In this document: in pieces, positions 50,946 through 62,680 of the stretch | Layout of the letters: each line of letters opens with the position of its first letter | Numbering within the stretch: position 1 is the first letter of the stretch | Assembly (NCBI GenBank): GCA_027627225.1 | Contig: CM051024.1 | Span: forward strand, 41,954,725-42,018,724 | Length of the DNA stretch: 64,000 nt | Direction of reading: 5' to 3' | DNA from: Congeria kusceri | Taxonomy: Eukaryota; Mollusca; Bivalvia; Myida; Dreissenidae | Notes under the pieces: generated by a model | Told to the model about the DNA's origin: nothing | The model's database searches: none | What the model saw: the letters and a program-made list of their open reading frames with translations, nothing else | Program-made: the position numbers and the translations under genes

Positions 50946-51037
50946 CTCTTCTGAATCGCATCATTGTGACAAATGAGAACAAAAACTTGAAAGATTAAAA
51001 TTTAAAAGCATGCATAGATATTTTGTATTGATGTTGA

Positions 51038-51541
51038 ACGGTTTTCCGTTAGGGCCACTCGTTATTTCGCAGTTTCGACCTATGATTTACAAGCGCGAGA
51101 ACGCGAGAACACGATAGCGAAATAGCGAAATCACGATGCGAGATGGCGAGATTACGATGCGAGATCGCGAAATTAATATCGCGATCTCGCATCGTAATCT
51201 CGCGCCCTCGAATCGTGTTTTTGCGTTCTCGCCCTGAATGCAAAAACACGATGCGATGTTGCGAAATTAATATCGAGATCTCGCATCGAATTCTCGCAAT
51301 TTCGCATCGTATTCTCGCGATCTCGCATCGTAGTCTCGCGATCTCGAATCGTAATCTCGCGATTTCGCATCGTGTCTTCGCAATCTCGACCTGTGGATTA
51401 CAAGCGCGAGAACGCGAAAACACGATACGAAGTAGCGAAATCACGATGCGAGGTTGCAAGATAACGATGCGAGATCGCGAAATTAATATCGCGATCTCGC
51501 ATCGTGTTTTCGCTTGAGCATAGGTAGTTTAACAACGATAA
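51038..51541 (+). repeat. Left arm of the foldback element
   Basis: CpG-rich array of 21-bp units. From 51285 to 51375 four consecutive units are clearly spaced 21 bp apart. The inner boundary 'cgcttgagcataggtagttt' has its inverted counterpart in the right arm near 52420-52445. Confidence 0.85.
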
Positions 51542-51764
51542 TTGTGTTCTTTGCCTATAGACAATTTAGAGAGTATCATGTTAGAATAATGATTGTGTTA
51601 TTGTTAACCAAATTAGAAGAAATAATGGGCGATTTGCTGAATAGCCAGATTGAATAAATGAGAAGCATATAATGCATTGTATTAAGCAAGACCATGTGCC
51701 ATTCAAAAACTTTATTCTAATAAATGATTACCAGTATAAACTCATACAAACTGCTAAAATGTAA

Positions 51765-51968
51765 TCAAACAATATCATATTTGTAATCACATCTCTGTGT
51801 GGGGCCTGTACTCCAAGGTTTACAGAAATGGAACATGCTCTATCCCAAGAATGTGTCGTACACCTCCAGAAACGTTTATCAAGCAGTGTAGTAGACAAAT
51901 ATACACGGAACACTTTGATTTATAAATCAAGCTTTATAAAACAAGGTTTACCTGTAGAGGGCCATTAA
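51765..51968 (+). pseudogene. Short frame inside the foldback element, possible zinc-binding relic
   Basis: The plus-strand frame is open for 67 codons between stops and has no ATG at its start. It reads SLCGACTPRFTEMEHALSQE, then CVVHLQKRL, and ends GLPVEGH. The CGAC..TEME..L..ECV pattern faintly recalls the cysteine-rich P2X7-intracellular-like domain that occurs in many invertebrate transposon-linked proteins. The match is short and the usual downstream motifs were not found. It could be chance. The overlapping minus-strand 61-codon frame is its shadow. Confidence 0.2.
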
Positions 51969-52402
51969 CATTTGAGAAGCAGTATCCTAACATGTTGGAT
52001 TTCCCTTGTACAGTGCAGTGAGTGTGGCTGGGGACATAATTATGTTGATCAATGTTTAAATACTTAAATGTCATGAGCATATTCAACTACATCATGCGTA
52101 TGAAGTATTGCAATGGGTTGAACACATTATTGTCATTTCATTTATTTCGAAGTCATACACGTGTTAAAAAATATATGTATACAGGCAATGTTTTAAGTAA
52201 TAAAATGTTGTGTTTTTTAATGTATAAATTGAGCATTATAAAAGGATGAAAAGTCTTGCATTTTAATATTTTCCTCAAATGTTATTGTTAAATTTGCCAA
52301 ATGTCTTTTATTGTGGCATCTAATTCGTCCTCCATTTGATTCATTGCCTCCAAAATGACTTGCCTGCACATATGCAACCGGAAGGCGAGAGTACGATGTG
52401 GC

Positions 52403-52930
52403 TATCGTTATTTCGCGATTTCGAACTATGCTCAAACTAAAACGCGAAAAACACGATGCGAGATCGCGATATTAATTTCGCGGTCTCGCATCGTAATCTC
52501 GCAACCTCGCATCGTGATTTCGCTACTACGTATCGTGTTCTCGCGTTCTCGCGCTTGTAATCCACAGATCGAGATTGCGAAACCACGATGCGAAATCGCG
52601 AGACTACGATGCGAGGTCGCGAGGCTACGATGCGAGATAGCGAGAATACGATGCGAAATTGCGAGATTACGATACGAGATCGCGATATTAATTTCGCAAC
52701 CTCGCATCGTGTTTTCGCATTCTCGACTTTTGGATATACAAGGGCGAGAACGCGAAACACGATGCGAGGGCGCGAGATTACGATGCGAGATCGCGATATT
52801 AATTTCTCGCATCGTAACCTCGCAATCTCGCATCGTGATTTCGCTACTTCGTATCGTGTTATCGCGTTTTCGCGCTTGTAATCCAAGGGTCGAGAATGCG
52901 AAACAACGAGTGGCACTAACGGAACACCGT
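52403..52930 (-). repeat. Right arm of the foldback element
   Basis: Inverted counterpart of the left arm, with the same 21-bp subrepeats and outer end (reading inward ACGGTGTTCCGTTAGTGCCA). It has more units than the left arm and includes an internal 'gatatacaagggcgagaacg' segment. Confidence 0.85.
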
Positions 52931-54540
52931 AACGTTGATTGTTTTAAATAAATGTCTCGCGGAGCAATTACCAATTTCAATTGAAATAGTATTACGATAG
53001 ATGTGGGAGACCTTGACCGTGTTGAAGGATAGAGAAAAGTATGTTTAAAATGCATAATAATTATTACTACAAATTGCTAAATGAGTAATACAATATTTAT
53101 ATTTGTACATGCTTTCATAAAATGTTAACCGTTTAACGCTTGATGACTTTGCTCTTTTTTTATAATGATAAACAATGTAAACAAAACATTGTACAAATTA
53201 TGAATCTTTTAAACTCCGTTACTTAATATGTTCATCAATATGTTCACGGATATTCGTCCTGCCCCTAAAACAGGTCATTGACAAAGATGTCAAACAAATA
53301 ATGGAATGACACGACTAAACTTTTGACGTTGGGATGTTAGGTTAAGCGGTTATAAAGCCTTCTGTCGATATTCCATTAGTTCAACAAGGAAACAGTTTAA
53401 TCGTTGTCAGTTGGATGCTATTTTGCTTGTGATAGATTTTAATGTCATTTATAGCTCCATTACTATGTACATCAAAAACTAAATTGTAGTTATAAATGCA
53501 AAACAATAGACTGCTGGGTGTTGACTAAACTCATTATAGAGGTGCCTATTTGTGAAACTTTTTGTAAACTAAAGCTGCTTCTCAAAGTTAATAATACCAT
53601 GACTTTTATCACTAATTAATGATACTGTACACATTTTGTTATTTGAAATAAAACATAACTTACTGATTTTAATGGAATAATACAATGTAATGAACAGAAT
53701 AAGCCCAATAAGGTTTACGACAAACTAACCGAGCCCGAAGGGTTCAGTTTAGGAAACATGATGGAAAAATAAAAATAAAATCGCTTAAATCATATACTAC
53801 TGTTAATTTTTGAGACTCGAAGTTTGACTTAACTAGAATTTAGATGTTAAGGTTTAAGTCTGATTCTGGAAACGTTTGAAGTCGAGGGTCAGGGTGTGTT
53901 ATCAGACTCCACTTTAGAAAATATATGTTTTGAAATGATCTTTGTTTTGTTCTTATCAGCACCGAAGGTCAAACACAGATTTGATAACTGAATACATAAC
54001 CATAACGGTTATTAGTACAAGTGCGTATGTGCAAGTCGTATAAAACCAGTGTGTACATGATGCAGGATTTTGTAACACGCTAACCTATTTGAATCAGATG
54101 GCATAAGTCCAGTAGTTAAAAGCAACGTTAAGCGAACAATGGCCTTCAATTAGACGCTTTTGACAAACACCTCAAACGAAAAACTGAATGTATATTTAAC
54201 TACAAAAGGCGCGCTAGCATAATAAAAAGGTTAAACACAAATCATTATTTTATAATTTGATAGAATATAATACGGCTAATATGCATATTATTTGTCCTTG
54301 TACATCAAATACGTCTGCTGTATTTTAAAAATACTGTTAGCTGTAATGTTGTTTCAGTTACTGTATAGTTTTACTAATAAATAATACTTAACCTCTCGTA
54401 CTGCTAAATTTATGCATTTGTAATTACTAATACATCGACTGTAACGCTCACTGTTTTCGTTGCTTCTTATTCTGCTAATGTAACAAATATATACTTTGAC
54501 AGATAATTTAGTAACTGTTACTGATTCTTCTATTCATAGT
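52931..54540. other. No gene seen
   Basis: AT-rich DNA without notable repeats or frames. Confidence 0.5.
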
Positions 54541-54544
54541 TGAA

Positions 54545-54960
54545 TCGATTGATTTTCTACTGCTGTTGTTGCTGCTGCTGCAGCTACTTCTACTGGTACT
54601 GCTTCTAATGCTTAATCATCGACCCATAGATCTACTGTTTATGCTATTAATGTTACTATTGTTATTGCTGCAACTGCTAAAGATCCTAAAACTAATGTAT
54701 CTACTAATAAGCCTCATGGTGTTCTGCTAGTGCTTCATTGTCAAATATTAATGCATCAACTATGACATCAATCTACTGTATTTCTGCTATTAATACACAT
54801 GCATCTACACATTTATCTACCGTTGCTGCTACTGCTTACATTGTTGGTAATACTAAAAGTAAAACATGCATATCTTTAGCTGCTATTACTGCTACTGCTG
54901 CTCTATCTCTCCAACTAACTTAATATATAAACACTACCACTAATGCTATGCTGCTATTAT
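54545..54960 (+). repeat. Degenerate (GCT/ACT)n triplet tract
   Basis: Frequent GCTGCT, ACTACT and ACTGCT words, densest at 54555-54610. The 61-codon Ser/Thr/Ala-rich frame at 54738-54923 arises from this tract. A smaller similar patch occurs at 55.73-55.81 kb. Confidence 0.65.
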
Positions 54961-55212
54961 TACAGCTCCGACTAATATAGCTGGTAATTTTACAAATAAT
55001 TCTCGATATAATCAAATGCTGTTGTATTATATGGTGGCATGGAACTGCCATACGAAAACGATTTACGGTTCGCGAACACATTCGTGTTACCATTTTATGT
55101 TCGTGTTATTTATCCTATACATAATAGCGTTTGCGATTTTTTTTCTTAATAAATGTATATGCTTAACGCAAAAAAGGTCTAAAAGTGCACAGAACTGACA
55201 TCAGAAATTCAG

Positions 55213-55506
55213 TTAATAAAAACCTATGTGGTATCACAAATAATAACTAGATAAGATTTACATTGCAATATAATTATCATGATGATATTCGTGTAAGTAA
55301 GATTTGCGTTGTACGATAATTATAATTAAAATATTCATGTTGAGATAATGCGGAAGACCTCGCAAGCCCAAGAAAATATATCAAATGTCAGTTCTGACCT
55401 CTTGAGTATAATAATAAGATGTCTTGAAGAAAAAATATTAGCAAACGCTATCTTAATATCCAGATATATATAATAATAAACACGCGGTAACACGAATCTG
55501 TTCGCC
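55213..55506 (+). repeat. Direct repeat copy 1 (~0.3 kb)
   Basis: Starts at 'aataaaaacctatgtggtat' and ends at 'cgcggtaacacgaatctgtt'. It aligns with 56060-56406 at high identity by eye. Function is unknown; no frame spans it. Confidence 0.8.
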
Positions 55507-56059
55507 AACGCCATTTATCGTATGGAAGTTCTATGCCACCATAGTATTATAATCTAATACAACTGCGTTGCTGCTAGTGATCATACTGCTGTTAGTGTAA
55601 CTAAAACAAAATACATTTACTAAATATAAAACATGTGTATGTGAAATTCCAGTAGTGTCAGCAGGAGAGAAAACGTGTTAGGATTATATAGTCCTGTACT
55701 TAATTAATCGATTTCCACTTCCTGTGTTGGTGTTGCTGTTACTACTGTCGACACATATACATCAGGATAAACATAGACTTCTACTTTCGCTGTTACTACT
55801 GCTGAAGAAGTGCTATAGAGACATAACATGAAATTGGACAGGGCAGTCCTACGCTAAAGAATCCCATTCTCCATGCGTTATTGCCTTGTACTGCATTGTG
55901 TAGCAATTCCCACATCTCCCAATTATAACGTATCTTTTAAACATCCAGGATCCAGACGGTGATCTCGATCCCCACCAAAACGTATCATTCGTTCATTTGA
56001 CAATTTCTAATTTACGACTGCCGTCTGCCTAAAACCGCATTATTAGTATGCTATACAGT
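55507..56059. other. Spacer between direct repeats, no gene
   Basis: AT-rich with a small ACT/GCT patch (55.73-55.81 kb). Nothing else is recognisable. Confidence 0.45.
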
Positions 56060-56406
56060 GAATAAAAACTTATGTGGTGTCACGAATAATAACTGGATAA
56101 GATTTACATTGCAAGATAATTATCATGATAATATTAGTGTAAGTAAGATAATGCGGAAGACCTCGCGCACAAATTAAATGGTATCATGATTATTAACTAG
56201 TTAAGATTTGCGTTGTACGATCATTATAATTAAAACATTCATGTTGAGATAATGCGGAAGACCTCGCAACCCCAATACAATATATCAAATGTCAGTTCTG
56301 GGCACTTAATTATAATAATATGTCTTGCAGAAAAAAACTATTAGCAAACGCTATCTTAATATCCAGATAAATTTAATGGTAAATACGCGGTAACACGAAT
56401 CTGCTC
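56060..56406 (+). repeat. Direct repeat copy 2, with an internal ~60-bp extra segment
   Basis: Same blocks as copy 1, but after 'gtgtaagtaagat' it carries an extra segment containing 'aatgcggaagacctcgcgca', a phrase that also occurs later in both copies. The extra piece is thus a partial internal duplication. The copies are about 850 bp apart. Confidence 0.8.
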
Positions 56407-56799
56407 GTTGGCAGAGGCTCAAGGTTTTAAATTAAGTACAGAAGAACGTTCATAATTATAACAGGACATGGATTCCTAATAACAGCTGGTGCAGTTGTTT
56501 TGCCGAAAAACTGTTTATGTGCTTACTTCGCATATACAAACTTTTGAAGGTCGAGAATTAGATGTTAATTATGCATGTAGTGCATTTGTATTAAACTTGT
56601 GTTTAAACCATGTGCCTTTGATCAAGGTAGAACTAACAATGCAAGGCTAGCGAATGTGTTACCATTTACTCACAATAATAAATCAGTCCAATGACTCAAT
56701 ATGCGCCTGCTTTACAGCAAATTAATGGTCTATCAATTGTCACGTATGGAAACGTTCTAGTGCCAGAGTACGTATTAATATTGCATTGTATCAACTCGT

Positions 56800-57005
56800 A
56801 ATTAGGAAACACAAATTGAGACATACTACATGTTAATTTGGAGATACTAATTCCTTGTTACGTGTTAATAGTTCCTACCTAGGAAATCATAAGTCCTAAT
56901 TTGGACATAATTAACTAGTTAGGCAATAATAAGTATAAAAATGAATTAGTAAGCCCAAATTACGATATACTAAGACCTAATTATGAGATAGTACGTCCTA
57001 ATAAA
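56800..57005. repeat. Degenerate short repeats of 'agtcctaattnnga'
   Basis: About seven loose copies of phrases such as 'aagtcctaatttggacata', 'taagacctaattatgaga' and 'attaggaaacacaaattgag', spaced about 20-35 bp apart, some inverted. Confidence 0.5.
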
Positions 57006-57039
57006 TAAACAATGTAATGTTACAAGTAGCATATTCATG

Positions 57040-57660
57040 CATACATACGTATGTGTCGTTCATTCAAGTATCCGCGTGCGTGCGTGTGCGTGCGCGTGTG
57101 TGATCGTGTGTGTGTTGTGGGTGTGTTTGTTTGCCCGTGCACCCGGCTGTATGTCGGAAATTACGAAGTAATAGTTTGAAGATAAAAATGCACATGGGCG
57201 TGCGTCCGTTCATCGGTTCATAGAGAGGACTGGGAGGTACTTATCGAAATTTTAAAGTACATGCACGCTTGCCTCCGTCCATACGTGCGTACGGCTTTTT
57301 TAGAAGACAGTGGTGCATGCTAAAATACAAGCGTACGTGTGGACAATCGAGCGTATTTGGTCAGTATGTGCTTATATACAATCGTAGGTCCCTCTTAATG
57401 CAGAGATAATAATGATGACTCCATCCGTCTGTACATAAGTACGTACGTTCATACGCATGAAGGCACACACGTCCGGACGGACGGATAAACATGTATGTAT
57501 GGTTTTTGGCGAAAAAGTACGTGCGAACAAACAAACGGGTGCATATATTCTTACATTCTGTTAAATATGACGTCAACTCAGTATTATCTTAATATCAGCA
57601 TGTACGTTTAGACGGATTGACAAACGGACAGACAGAGGCACGGTTGCATGTACGTACATA
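57040..57660. repeat. CGTACG and CGGACGG-rich low-complexity region
   Basis: A GT/GC alternating tract at 57073-57115 is followed by scattered CGTACGT palindromes and CGGACGGACGG words (57290, 57440, 57475, 57625, 57650). The words resemble the ends of the internally repetitive elements at 4.2, 9.4, 13.6, 16.7 and 60.6 kb, so decayed copies may lie here. Confidence 0.45.
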
Positions 57661-58380
57661 TATATGTATGCAAACTATGTTTGTACAATAGTAAGGTCTG
57701 GGAATCTCCTATCTCGAACTTTAATAGGATCTCATAATTATTGCATACTGAAAAACCAAAATGAATACATACTGTGGCACTACGACGCTTCCATATTCAG
57801 TTGCAACTTTTAAACGAATGTTGAGATGCTGATATCGCAGTTTTATTAAAACCATTACATTGCACATTTTATGAATACCATGTGCGTTTCATGAAATTGA
57901 CGGAGTATTTGCACTGGCGTTGACATTTCGCAGTATTAATTAACGCCTTTTATCCTTTGTTTGGTTTAAATAAGTTTATTTTGGAAATAACATGACGTTT
58001 TTGTACATGGTAACTTACATGAGAAAACGTTGTAGAAGAGACTCGTAGTTAGAAACAAATAGGACACATACTTAAAATATTGTGATTGGAAAGTAACATC
58101 CGATTAAACACACGTGATTTGTTTGCTATCTATTTGTGCAGTTAACATTTCTTTGTGTCTTGTCTGTTTGTCCTGTCAACATACATTTCGTTCATGATCG
58201 AATCCGTTCGATATATGATGTTATTGCCGTTATCTATTATCAAACACCTATTCAGACTCTACAAAAGTTACCGCTTTGTGTTACATATGTCGTGGGAAGA
58301 ATATAATTAAATCTTGTTTCCAAATAAGAATTGTAGCAAAAAATATTGGGAAAGAATGCTATTGCTATAACCATGATAAG

Positions 58381-58710
58381 TTAAGTATTAATATACAATA
58401 TTGTTAATTGATAAGGTCTAGGATGTAAAGGAAGATGTAGGAAACACCTACACCTCTGTATTATCATATTTCTTCTGCATGCTTGGTTTATAAATTCATG
58501 TATCTGACGCCGAATACTTCGGACTATAAATACACAATGTAACCATCCTTTTCGGCTGTGTTGCTCATATGTCCGTCTGATAGACGATACTAAAATACAA
58601 CCACATAACACAATGATAATTACCGGCACTATCAGGTGCCACAGTTTAATATTTCCCAGCATATACAGACATTTGGAATAAATAAGGTATGGAAGCGTTA
58701 ATTGACGCAC
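58381..58710 (-). CDS. Weak candidate: small membrane-protein-like frame
   Basis: A 109-codon minus-strand frame from ATG at 58710. Residues about 20-42 form a hydrophobic span (LWHLIVPVIIIVLCGCILV) followed by a basic stretch (SIRRTYEQHSRKG). The pattern fits a single transmembrane helix with a positive inside flank, but AT-rich DNA often encodes such spans by chance. No homolog is recognised, and no splice or polyadenylation context supports it. Confidence 0.15.
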   Translation of the reverse strand: MRQLTLPYLIYSKCLYMLGNIKLWHLIVPVIIIVLCGCILVSSIRRTYEQHSRKGWLHCVFIVRSIRRQIHEFINQACRRNMIIQRCRCFLHLPLHPRPYQLTILYINT

Positions 58711-58923
58711 CCCCGATATACGTGTTTACTGGCATATTTTATCTCGTAAAAACGTGTAAATATACGGCATGTTAGGAAACATTAAAATGTCAGTTATAAG
58801 GTCAGTTGGTGTTACATAGTCCGCTGTCCTAATTTAAGTCGTGCAAAATAAATATATGGCAAGTTGGAAAATATTAAGGCGTCATGCCAGATGCTGTTAC
58901 CTATTCCACTGACAATATGACAA

Positions 58924-58970
58924 ACAGACAGACAGACAGACGGACGGACGGACGGACGGACGGACGGACG

Positions 58971-59067
<97 letters not shown>
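58924..59067 (+). repeat. (GACA)n/(GACG)n microsatellite
   Basis: A run of GACAGACA switches to GACGGACG and back to GACAGACA, about 36 tetranucleotides in total. Frames on both strands across it are artefacts. Confidence 0.95.
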
Positions 59068-59984
59068 TTATTGTGGGATTGGGGCGTTGCGGATGCAAAA
59101 GATCGAACACATTGAAACCGATCGTTTCCATATGTCCTCAGTCCGTATCCGCAAAGCGCATCCGACATGGTATCTAACTCTGCATGTTTAACAAAGGCTG
59201 TTATATATAAAACAATGGAAAAGTAGAAGAAATAATCTATATTCATCAGGATAACTCAACCTAAGAGAAAGATTTACACAATTTCAATTTAACAATGATA
59301 TCGGTCAACATGGTGTATGTCAACATACGGGTAATGGTATATCAAAATAGCAGAGTACACGAACAGCACAGACATTTAAGACTATTGCATGTGAAACAGA
59401 TACGCATGACGTCTTGGCACTTTTCAACATGCCGTTTAATAACACGATATGTCGAGATAAAATAAAATGTTGACATGTCCATCACGAAATATTTATCACG
59501 GGAGTCGATTAACGCTTCCATATCGGGTCATTTAAAGCTTCCATAGTTTGTAAACAAATAAGAAGTCATTGTCAATCAGACATGAGTCTATAATTCTGTA
59601 GTAAAGCATAATTACGGCATATAACAGCTCAGCAAGTACCAAATTAACTATTTAAGATCCCGGTACCAAACTAATTTTTCCATAGTGGGGGTCAATTTAT
59701 ATTGACCTACCGAGATACGGTTTCATGATGGATGTTTTTGCATATTGTATCTCGCGTAAGTATGTGACAAGTTTGAAAAAAAATATATATACCAGAATAT
59801 GTAACCTAATCGGCTGTATTACATTAATTCATATCAAACAGTTGTCACCGTGGTTGTGATTTTGCATTGTTTATATAGCGTTTCAAAATACATTGCTTCC
59901 CGTAATGCAGAAGCGGGTTGTTTTGAATTCTGAAAATGTTACTAATGAACTTATTGCGGTGTAAGTCTATATGAAAGATAAGCA
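59068..59984. other. No gene seen
   Basis: AT-rich DNA. The phrase 'gattaacgcttccatatcgg' near 59.50 kb is an approximate inverted match to 58.69 kb. No supported gene. Confidence 0.45.
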
Positions 59985-60640
59985 AGAGCTGTTTATAAAA
60001 CACTTATACCCCTCTAGGTTAAAAGCAATCTTTAAAATATCATGTTTGGTGAAGATCGGGTGAAACCTGTTGGACATAGAGAGTGCAAACTAAAAACAAA
60101 TGTCAATTTTATATAAATCAAGGACATGAACTTCAGTTCCTAGGGAGAGACGAGGTGGTTGATCATCAAACTGGGCGAAGATATAACAACACTAAATATT
60201 TTCATCAAAACTGTGCAGTTAGAGAGCGGAAACAGCAAAAAAGGTTGTTTTTTTAATATTCAAGGAGAATATCTTTACAATTGCTGGGACGATTTGGCTG
60301 ATAATCGAACTTGGTTGAGATATCATACCTACAAACAATGTAATGAAGTTTGGTGAAGATCGGATAAAAACTGATGGACTAAGAGTGCGGAAAATGCTTA
60401 AAAGGCCAATTCAATGAAAATCAAGAGTCATAACTCCACAATTCCTGAGGTAATTTGAGTGATTATCGAACTAGGCCGAGATATTATGCCCAAAAACATT
60501 TTCATAAAGTTTTCTGAAGATTGGATAAAAACTGGTAGACTTAGAGAGTGGAAACGAATATGGTTACCGACCGACCGACAGTCCGACGGACACATCGACC
60601 GACATTCGCATTAGATTAGGGCATAATAAATCCCCAGAAA
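59985..60640 (+). repeat. Internally repetitive mollusc-type element, second family
   Basis: Starts near 'agcaagagctgtttataaaa' and contains three diverged subunits of about 180-190 bp. Each has a 'ggtgaagatcgggtgaaac'-like phrase, a 'cttagagagtggaaacga'-like phrase, a 'tcaattcc.gaggtaatttg'-like phrase and a 'gatatcatacc.acaaaca'-like phrase. It ends in 'accgaccgaccgacagtccg' and 'gggcataataaatccccaga'. The build and end are like the inner arrays of the 3.9-kb units. No coding frame. Confidence 0.65.
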
Positions 60641-60667
60641 AATGAGCAGGAGAGAAACCCGTCTTTT

Positions 60668-60845
60668 CATCCTCAGGGCCCGTAATCACTAACCAATTCT
60701 TAGACTTAAGAATAAATAACAGACTTAGTCTGTATAAAATATACTTCTGCGTTGGCTAATATTCGGAGTACCAATTTTGATTATGTCATTAAGAAATTGT
60801 TCTAAATCAAGAATGCTCTAATTAGAGTTGGTGATTTCCCAGCAC
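60668..60845. mobile_element. Possible degenerate MITE
   Basis: The left end 'gggcccgtaatcactaacca' and the reverse complement of the right end ('gctgggaaatcaccaactct') share a loose inverted repeat (ATCAC.AAC). The 'agacttagtctg' palindrome (about 60721-60732) lies inside. Weak evidence only. Confidence 0.3.
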
Positions 60846-62394
60846 AATACAAGTCCAACAACACAACACAAAACACAAGATAAGTCATTAATAGAGTTTC
60901 ATCTTAATGTGTTATATATTCATCGCAATAATTTAAGTTGCACTGTTAAAGTTAATTTAATGTGTTTAATATATGTATATGCATTTTATTAAATTTGAAA
61001 ATGTTAACTAATAATAACGGACAAAATTAATGGAATTCAGAATTTAATGACAAAAACAGATTCATGATATTGATATATATGTTCTGATAGAGGCCCTCTT
61101 TCTAGTGGCTTAGTACAGTTTATTATACAGTGCAAATTAGCAGGAAATATTTATTTTTAAAATGCTGATGTTAATTGAATTTGCGCAGCCCTGTGATTGT
61201 TTCGTTAATAGGAAATGCCAGATTTGAATGCTTGAGCTTTAAAATGGAGGTTTAGAAAATTTGAAAACATGAATACTGGCAACAAGTTATGTGTATTGAG
61301 TTTCTGACCTAGAAATTACAATTGCTCTCGTCACCATTTTGCTAGGAAATTTGAAATGTCTTGCAGTCATTGTGCGATATTAAATATCGTATCCTTTGTC
61401 CATTACATTACACTGAATCAAGTTACTGGTGTTGATATTGACTCGCTCATTTGACCTGTCGGCTAGACGACAATAATTCCAGTATTTAATTTGCTAATGC
61501 GTTTTCTACGTATGCTTTTACTGACTTGTTTCGAGCAGAAATATTTCTTTATCAACGAAATGACATTGCCAATGTTGGTTTTATTTTTGCCACAAGCATT
61601 ACCAAGTGCTAACGAAGATAATCAGAAGATTAAGTGTAATCGGAAGCATATTTAGTCACCTACATGACAAACAGCGTTGAGAATGCAGAGTGTAAATTTC
61701 GCCTGTTGACAATATCTATTTGATTAATATGTTCTAATTAAGAGTAAATATTTGCAGACAATGCTGAATTTAGACCTCAGCAACTGTTTTGATACAAATT
61801 TGCTCAGTGTAAATGTTGACCCCTATTAAACTGGGAAATTTAGCAACAGATGAATTATGCTGAGTATTACGCAACAAAGTGCGTTTAGCGCTTTTAATAT
61901 ATTATCACAGATGAAGGCAATTTAGGATTGGTATAATGATTAAGTATTGTACAGTCTCCAAAGTGCTGGTATTAGCACAAAATTAAACTGTAATTGAAAC
62001 GAAAATAACGTTAAATGAGGTTACAGATAGAGGTCGTCTCATCAAAGCACGCCTAATACTTTTCTGACATGACTCTTTATTTCAATTTATGATCATTATG
62101 CCTAGCCCAAATTGTGAATATGGTATATAACTAGCGAGCGAGATGCGTTATTTACAGACTTGAAGAGCCATGTTTTGTATACACATTCGAGAATGCCTGC
62201 ACAATTATTTTAAAGGACAGAAAACGCAGTTGAAATATCAGCTTATGAATTAGTTACAAGTGCTGGGCGGTACAGTGGTCTGTCGCTTGAAGTTTTAGAA
62301 CATATGCCGAATTGGAGGACGGATATTTTAATTCTGCAAAGAAAACAACACCCTCCGAATTGGTTTTCCGTTAGCATAAAAGAAGGTAAGGATA
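60846..62394. other. No gene seen
   Basis: AT-rich DNA with no repeat or frame that I can support. The phrase 'gggcggtacagtggtctgtc' near 62267 is faintly tRNA-like but lacks a B box. Confidence 0.45.
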
Positions 62395-62535
62395 GTACTA
62401 CTACTGCTACTGGTGCTGCTGGTGCTGCTACTATTACTACTACTACTATTACTTCTACTACAACTACTACTACTACCACCACCACTACCACCTTCTACCA
62501 CCACCATCATCACAACAACGACAACAACAACAACA

Positions 62536-62570
<35 letters not shown>

Positions 62571-62582
62571 TACTACTACTAT

Positions 62583-62626
<44 letters not shown>

Positions 62627-62680
62627 TTACTACCACTACCTACTGCTATTACAACTACAACGACAGCTAATACTACTACT
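62395..62680 (+). repeat. (CTA)n microsatellite, interrupted
   Basis: About 285 bp of CTA/ACT triplets with GCT, ACC and ACA variants. Frames of up to 156 codons on both strands are artefacts (Tyr, Thr or Leu homopolymers on plus). Confidence 0.95.

Larger units (their letters stand above)
51038..52930. mobile_element. Foldback-type element with 21-bp subrepeat arms
   Basis: Two inverted arms (about 51038-51541 and 52403-52930) enclose about 860 bp of AT-rich DNA. The outer ends read inward as ACGGT.TTCCGTTAG.GCCACTCGTT on both sides. Inside, each arm is a tandem array of a 21-bp motif, such as 'atctcgcgatttcgcatcgt' plus one base, with interspersed 'gaaattaatatcgcgat' spacers. Long terminal inverted repeats made of short tandem repeats define foldback elements (such as FB or Galileo in Drosophila). 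A possible degenerate 8-bp target duplication (GATGTTGA left, AACGTTGA right) flanks it, differing at two positions. Frames in the arms (repeating MRDREIT-like heptads) stay open only because 21 is a multiple of three. Confidence 0.8.

Noticed and set aside
51049..53055. Frames of up to 207 codons rich in Arg, Ile and Ser
   Set aside because: The 21-bp repeat period keeps several frames open on both strands; products are heptad repeats, and the DNA is explained as foldback arms.
58812..59246. Frames with Cys-Leu-Ser-Val or Thr-Asp-Arg-Gln repeats
   Set aside because: Tetranucleotide microsatellite; no protein.
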